NCBI RefSeq assembly: GCF_004348735.1
Contig: NZ_SMKT01000014.1
Span: 1 to 64,000, forward strand
Origin: Actinomadura sp. KC06
GTDB lineage: Bacteria > Actinomycetota > Actinomycetes > Streptosporangiales > Streptosporangiaceae
DNA length: 64,000 bases
Direction of reading: 5' to 3'
Shown here: positions 60,777 to 64,000 of the stretch, in pieces
How the letters are laid out: the number at the start of each line of letters is the position of its first letter
Numbering within the stretch: position 1 is the stretch's first letter
Notes under the pieces: generated by a model
Database searches by the model: none
The model's input: the letters and a program-made list of their open reading frames with translations, nothing else
Told to the model about the DNA's origin: nothing
Position numbers and translations under genes: made by a program

Positions 60777-61477
60777 TGCCGCTGCCCACGACCCGGGTGT
60801 TCCCGCCGGACTGGTCGCAGCACCACCGGCCCACCGCGACCGACACCATGACCGGGCAGTGCACCATCACCCGCGGCGGCACGCAGATCTACGCCGGCGC
60901 GTGCCGGGTCATCGCCGACGGCTCCAACGAGGTCGCGATGATCGGCGATCAGAAACTCCTGGTCGTCCGGTACCTGGTCACGGTCCGGTACGACACCAAC
61001 ACCGTTGAGCCCGGCGACGTCGTCACTGTCACCGCTGCCGTCGACGGCGGCCTGGTGGGCCGCGAGCTGATCGTCAAGCAGGTCCGGTACGGCACCCAGC
61101 AGTGGGAGCGGGACCTGTACGCCGACGACGAAGGCGCCGGCCTGCCCGTCCTGTCCGACGAGGTCACCATCGTCCGCGCCCCGCTCGTCACCGGGTACGG
61201 CAACAGCCTCGTCTACGACTGGGACAACGCCGCCCGCACCACCGTCGCAGCCGGGCTGCAGCCGGGAACCTCGACGGAGGAGACCGGCGCCCGCGACAAG
61301 GTCACGAGCTTCTACACCTGCTTCGTCCCCGCCGGCACCGACGTGCGCGTGACCGACCGCATCGAGTGGGACGCCCGCGCGTGGGAGATCGACGGCGAGC
61401 CCCGCGCGTGGCCTCAGCCCGAAACCGGGACCGGCCACCACATCGAACTCCGGCTCCGCATCGACCTGGGCGGCTGA
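60776..61477 (+). CDS. Head-tail stopper/neck protein (DUF6093-like, extended)
   Basis: 233 residues. The N-terminal part (RPTATDTMTGQCTITRGGTQ; LVVRYLVTVRYDTNTVEPGD) is the DUF6093 barrel. The second half (TSFYTCFVPAGTDVRVTDRI, EWDARAWEIDGEP) repeats a stopper-like barrel. So this looks like two neck domains fused. It is coupled to the connector by 4 bp. Confidence 0.7.
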   Translation: MPLPTTRVFPPDWSQHHRPTATDTMTGQCTITRGGTQIYAGACRVIADGSNEVAMIGDQKLLVVRYLVTVRYDTNTVEPGDVVTVTAAVDGGLVGRELIVKQVRYGTQQWERDLYADDEGAGLPVLSDEVTIVRAPLVTGYGNSLVYDWDNAARTTVAAGLQPGTSTEETGARDKVTSFYTCFVPAGTDVRVTDRIEWDARAWEIDGEPRAWPQPETGTGHHIELRLRIDLGG

Positions 61478-61518
61478 CCACCAGCACAGCCCCGCACTCT
61501 GGAGAAAGGTGGGCCACC

Positions 61519-61860
61519 GTGGCACGCACAGCCCTGACGCCGCAGCCGTTCGTGACCGCCGGGCTCGTCCCGACGCCGGTCACCCCGGACGCCGAGGGCG
61601 TCTCGTTCCGCAACAACGGCAAGATGATCCTCAAGGTGATCAACGGGTCCGTATCCGAGATCACCGTCACCCCGAAGATCGCCAAGACCGTCGAGGGAGT
61701 CACACCAACGTCCCCGGGCCGCACCGTCGCCGCCGGCGCGACGAAGTACCTCGGCCCGTTCGACGAGGAGAACTACCGGCAGCTCGCCTCGACCGCGGTG
61801 ATGTACGTGGACTTCTCCGCTGTCGCCGACGTCGAAGTTGCGCTGCTCCAGCACCCGTAG
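61519..61860 (+). CDS. Small structural-type protein
   Basis: 113 residues: TAGLVPTPVTPDAEGVSFRN, TVEGVTPTSPGRTVAAGATK and YLGPFDEENYRQ. Beta-sandwich look, like neck/decor proteins of actinophages. GTG 61519. Confidence 0.6.
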   Translation: MARTALTPQPFVTAGLVPTPVTPDAEGVSFRNNGKMILKVINGSVSEITVTPKIAKTVEGVTPTSPGRTVAAGATKYLGPFDEENYRQLASTAVMYVDFSAVADVEVALLQHP

Positions 61861-61871
61861 AGGGGGCCGTG

Positions 61872-62288
61872 GTGGCGGTCTGGACGTTCAACCACACGGA
61901 GCTCGAGCGGCTCGTCGTGCACCCGAAAGTGCAGGCCGACCTGGACCGTCGCGCCGAAGCCGGACGCGCCGCCGCCGACGCGGTGTGCCCGCGCAGCGAG
62001 GATGGCCGCAACGGCAACCCGGCCGGACACCTGGCCTCCACCGTCCGCGTCGAGAAACGCGGCCCGGCCCGGCGGATCCTGTACGGCAACGACACCACCG
62101 CCTGGTACGCGCCCCTGATCGAGTGGGGCACCCGCCCGCACATCATCCTGCCCCGCAACGGCCGGTACCTGCGGTGGGTCGACCCGGGCACCGGCCGGGT
62201 CATCTACGCCCGGATGGTCCGCCACCCCGGCACCCCCGCCTACCGCGTGATGTCCGGCGCCGCGCTGCAGGCCGCCCGCAACGGATAG
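61872..62288 (+). CDS. Neck/tail completion protein (HK97 gp10-like)
   Basis: 138 residues: SEDGRNGNPAGHLASTVRVE, ILYGNDTTAWYAPLIEWGTR, and GTPAYRVMSGAAL at the end. Matches the HK97-gp10 family with its Y..IE.GT core. It joins head and tail. Confidence 0.8.
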   Translation: MAVWTFNHTELERLVVHPKVQADLDRRAEAGRAAADAVCPRSEDGRNGNPAGHLASTVRVEKRGPARRILYGNDTTAWYAPLIEWGTRPHIILPRNGRYLRWVDPGTGRVIYARMVRHPGTPAYRVMSGAALQAARNG

Positions 62289-62302
62289 AAGGAGAGACCC
62301 GC

Positions 62303-62710
62303 GTGAAACTTCACGTCACCGCCTGGCCCCGCATCAACGGCCAGAAGCACCAGCCCGGCGACGAGGTCGACGTCGACGACCTGGCGCTGGCGCGGATGCT
62401 GATCCGTGAGGGGCAGGCCCGCGAAGCCGGGACCCCGGAGCCGCTCGCCGGCGGGCCCGCCGCGTCGCAGAGGGCCGCGCAGGTCGACGCGGGGCTCGCC
62501 GGTGAGCCCACCCAGCCCGCAGGCGACGGCGCAGCAGGTGCCGACGGCGCAGATGCCGGCGCGGCGGGGGAGGAGGGGCCGTCGGCCAAGCCCGGCCGCG
62601 GCGCCTCCCACGCCGACTGGGTCGCCTACGCGACCGGGCAGGGCATGGAAGCCGACGCCGCAGAGAAGATGAGCCGCGCCCAGCTCAGCGCCCACTTCGC
62701 CGGCTCCTGA
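62303..62710 (+). CDS. Hypothetical structural-region protein
   Basis: 135 residues: PGDEVDVDDLALARMLIREG, then an Ala/Gly-rich linker and ASHADWVAYATGQGMEADAA, a small HeH/LEM-like helix end. Role unknown. Confidence 0.6.
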   Translation: MKLHVTAWPRINGQKHQPGDEVDVDDLALARMLIREGQAREAGTPEPLAGGPAASQRAAQVDAGLAGEPTQPAGDGAAGADGADAGAAGEEGPSAKPGRGASHADWVAYATGQGMEADAAEKMSRAQLSAHFAGS

Positions 62711-62739
62711 CCGAGGAGTAGCACGGGAGGGGAGCCGCC

Positions 62740-63159
62740 GTGCCGCAGCAGGAGTTCCCCGACGTCGAGCCGATCATCGTCGCCTACCAGCTCGACCTGG
62801 TCCCGTCAGTGCATTCCTGCCTGGAGCTGCCGCCCGTCGCCGAGTTCAACTCCCGGCTGCCCGTAGCGCAGTACACCCGCATCGGCGGGAACGCGACCCG
62901 CCGCACCTGGGCCGACGGCTACCTCACCGACCGGGCCCGTATAGACGTCGACGTGTACGGCGGCTCCCGCCAGCAGGCCAACCTCGCGGTGAAGGAACTG
63001 CGCGCCGCGCTGCTCGGCATCGGCGGGACCGTCCGCGACGGCGCCGGGTTCAGCGACCCCGAAGAGGTCGCCGGGCCGGGCCGCCGCCCCGACGCGAGCC
63101 AGAACATCACCCGGATCGGGTTCACCGTCGCCGTGACGGTCCGGTCCATCGGCCCCTGA
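62740..63159 (+). CDS. Tail terminator-like protein
   Basis: 139 residues: PIIVAYQLDLVPSVHSCLEL, ARIDVDVYGGSRQQANLAVK and ITRIGFTVAVTVRSIGP. The D.DVYG...A...L core is that of tail terminator proteins that cap the tail tube. Confidence 0.75.
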   Translation: MPQQEFPDVEPIIVAYQLDLVPSVHSCLELPPVAEFNSRLPVAQYTRIGGNATRRTWADGYLTDRARIDVDVYGGSRQQANLAVKELRAALLGIGGTVRDGAGFSDPEEVAGPGRRPDASQNITRIGFTVAVTVRSIGP

Positions 63160-63191
63160 CGGCCGCCCCGTAAGACCCGCGAATCCTGAGA

Positions 63192-63215
63192 CCCGCCCTG
63201 GTCGGCGGGCGTTTC
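63192..63215 (+). terminator. Short hairpin terminator
   Basis: CCCGCC / GGCGGG with a 6-base loop, then CGTTTCC, before the major tail gene. Confidence 0.5.
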
Positions 63216-63243
63216 CGCATGCCCGCAAGAAGGGGGATTTGCT

Positions 63244-63822
63244 GTGGCCAACACCGACAACATCACCGTCGGCGCGAAGGGGTTCGCGTACTTCGGGGAG
63301 GTCGGCGTGACCGCGCCGACCGACATCGCGACGGCGTGGGGCACCGGCTGGGAGGACGGCGGGATCATCCTGGACGACGGTCTCACCGAGGCCCTCAACG
63401 AGGACGAGACCACCTTCATGGGGTGGGGCTACAACGGCCCGGTCCGCATCGAACCGAAGTCCCGGACGATCACCTTCAAGCTGACGCTGACCGAGACCAC
63501 GGCCCGGGCGCTCAGCCTCTACTACTCGGTGCCGATCGCCGACATGGCCACCGTAGGCGCCGGCGCCGACATCGGCGTGCAGTTCGACGACCCGGAGACC
63601 GCGCAGGCGATCTACGTGGCGCTCGGCCTCGACGTCATCGACGAGCAGACCGGCCGCCAGTTCCGCTACGTCGTCCCCAGGGCGAAGGTCTCCGACCGCG
63701 ACAACATCGAGGACAAGGCCGACTCGCTGCACCAGTACGGCCTGACCATGACCGCGATGGTCCCCACGACCGGCGGCACCCCGGTGAAGCGGTTCGTGTC
63801 GAAGGTTCCGCTGCCCACCTGA
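63244..63822 (+). CDS. Major tail tube protein
   Basis: 192 residues: VGAKGFAYFGEVGVTAPTDI, GWEDGGIILDDGLTEALNED, RTITFKLTLTETTARALSLY and the end QYGLTMTAMVP. Typical actinophage major tail protein; it polymerises into the tail tube. GTG 63244 after AGAAGGGGGATTTGCT. Confidence 0.85.
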   Translation: MANTDNITVGAKGFAYFGEVGVTAPTDIATAWGTGWEDGGIILDDGLTEALNEDETTFMGWGYNGPVRIEPKSRTITFKLTLTETTARALSLYYSVPIADMATVGAGADIGVQFDDPETAQAIYVALGLDVIDEQTGRQFRYVVPRAKVSDRDNIEDKADSLHQYGLTMTAMVPTTGGTPVKRFVSKVPLPT

Positions 63823-63828
63823 TGAGCC

Positions 63829-63870
63829 GGCGGCCGGGGAGTTCCTTCGCGGGTCTTCGCCCCGGCCGCC
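63829..63870 (+). terminator. Hairpin terminator after the tail tube gene
   Basis: Perfect 11-bp stem GGCGGCCGGGG / CCCCGGCCGCC, then a T/C-rich trail. Confidence 0.8.
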
Positions 63871-63912
63871 ACCTTCCTCCAAGGCCCGCGATGAAGATCC
63901 GCGAGGAGCAGC

Positions 63913-64000
63913 ATGGGCAAGCCGAACAGCAAGCGGTTCCGTCTGTCGCAGATGCGCCAGCAGCGCGCCAGAGCACTCGGCGGCGAGTACGTCGAGATCG
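63913..64000 (+). CDS. Probable tail assembly protein, 5' end only
   Basis: ATG 63913, MGKPNSKRFRLSQMRQQRAR..., cut by the window end after 29 codons. Its place after the major tail gene suggests a tail assembly chaperone, which often uses a programmed frameshift; that part is outside the window. Confidence 0.5.
   Translation, partial: MGKPNSKRFRLSQMRQQRARALGGEYVEI

Overview
The window is very GC-rich DNA (over 70% G+C by eye) with ATG/GTG/TTG starts and heavy use of 4-bp ATGA/GTGA overlaps. It carries a SepX/GlpR-type divisome gene of the kind found in filamentous actinomycetes. I infer an actinomycete chromosome, possibly Thermomonosporaceae/Actinomadura-like, but the genus is not proven from sequence. 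A large prophage is integrated at a tRNA-Ala gene.

Left flank, 1-4255: host chromosome. It holds a GC-rich degenerate repeat tract, a divergent DeoR-type regulator/nagA pair for amino-sugar catabolism, a RimJ-like GNAT acetyltransferase, and sepX. The tRNA-Ala(CGC) at 4256-4329 is the apparent integration target. The tyrosine integrase gene ends inside the 3' half of the tRNA, so attL lies at about 4308-4331. The right attachment site is not in the window.

Early region, 4.3-26.4 kb: integrase, a divergent repressor/Cro-like switch with paired operators, an excisionase-like gene, and a long rightward operon of tightly overlapping genes. The operon includes a YqaJ exonuclease/RecT recombination pair, several small zinc-binding proteins, a processive GT2 glycosyltransferase beside a tiny LPxTG-type membrane peptide, an Lsr2-domain protein, regulators, a sigma-like protein and a frameshifted N6-adenine methylase. 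A 490-bp non-coding segment (16887-17375) is packed with consecutive perfect stem-loops.

Middle region, 26.4-51.6 kb: a winged-helix protein followed by DnaA-box-like sites and 33-bp iterons (possible origin); a tRNA-like gene with anticodon UAA and a short variable loop; an RNA-repair-like set (nucleotidyltransferase fused to a T4 Pnkp-like phosphatase, plus an RNA ligase); a low-GC FAD oxidase island; an initiator-like tRNA(CAU); a possible HEPN protein; an ATP-dependent DNA ligase plus a remnant of a second ligase; a DUF932 gene with a strong promoter; and three copies of one promoter/leader cassette driving separate genes.

Late region, 51.7-64 kb: terminase large subunit, portal, minor head protein, protease-scaffold fusion, decoration protein, HK97-like major capsid, head-tail connectors, tail terminator, major tail protein, and the start of a probable tail-assembly gene. 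This is a siphovirus morphogenesis module. Lysis, tape-measure and tail-tip genes would lie to the right.

At least seven genes between 25.9 and 60.5 kb carry frameshifts, several of them one-base changes in G/C runs. This suggests either assembly error or a decaying prophage.
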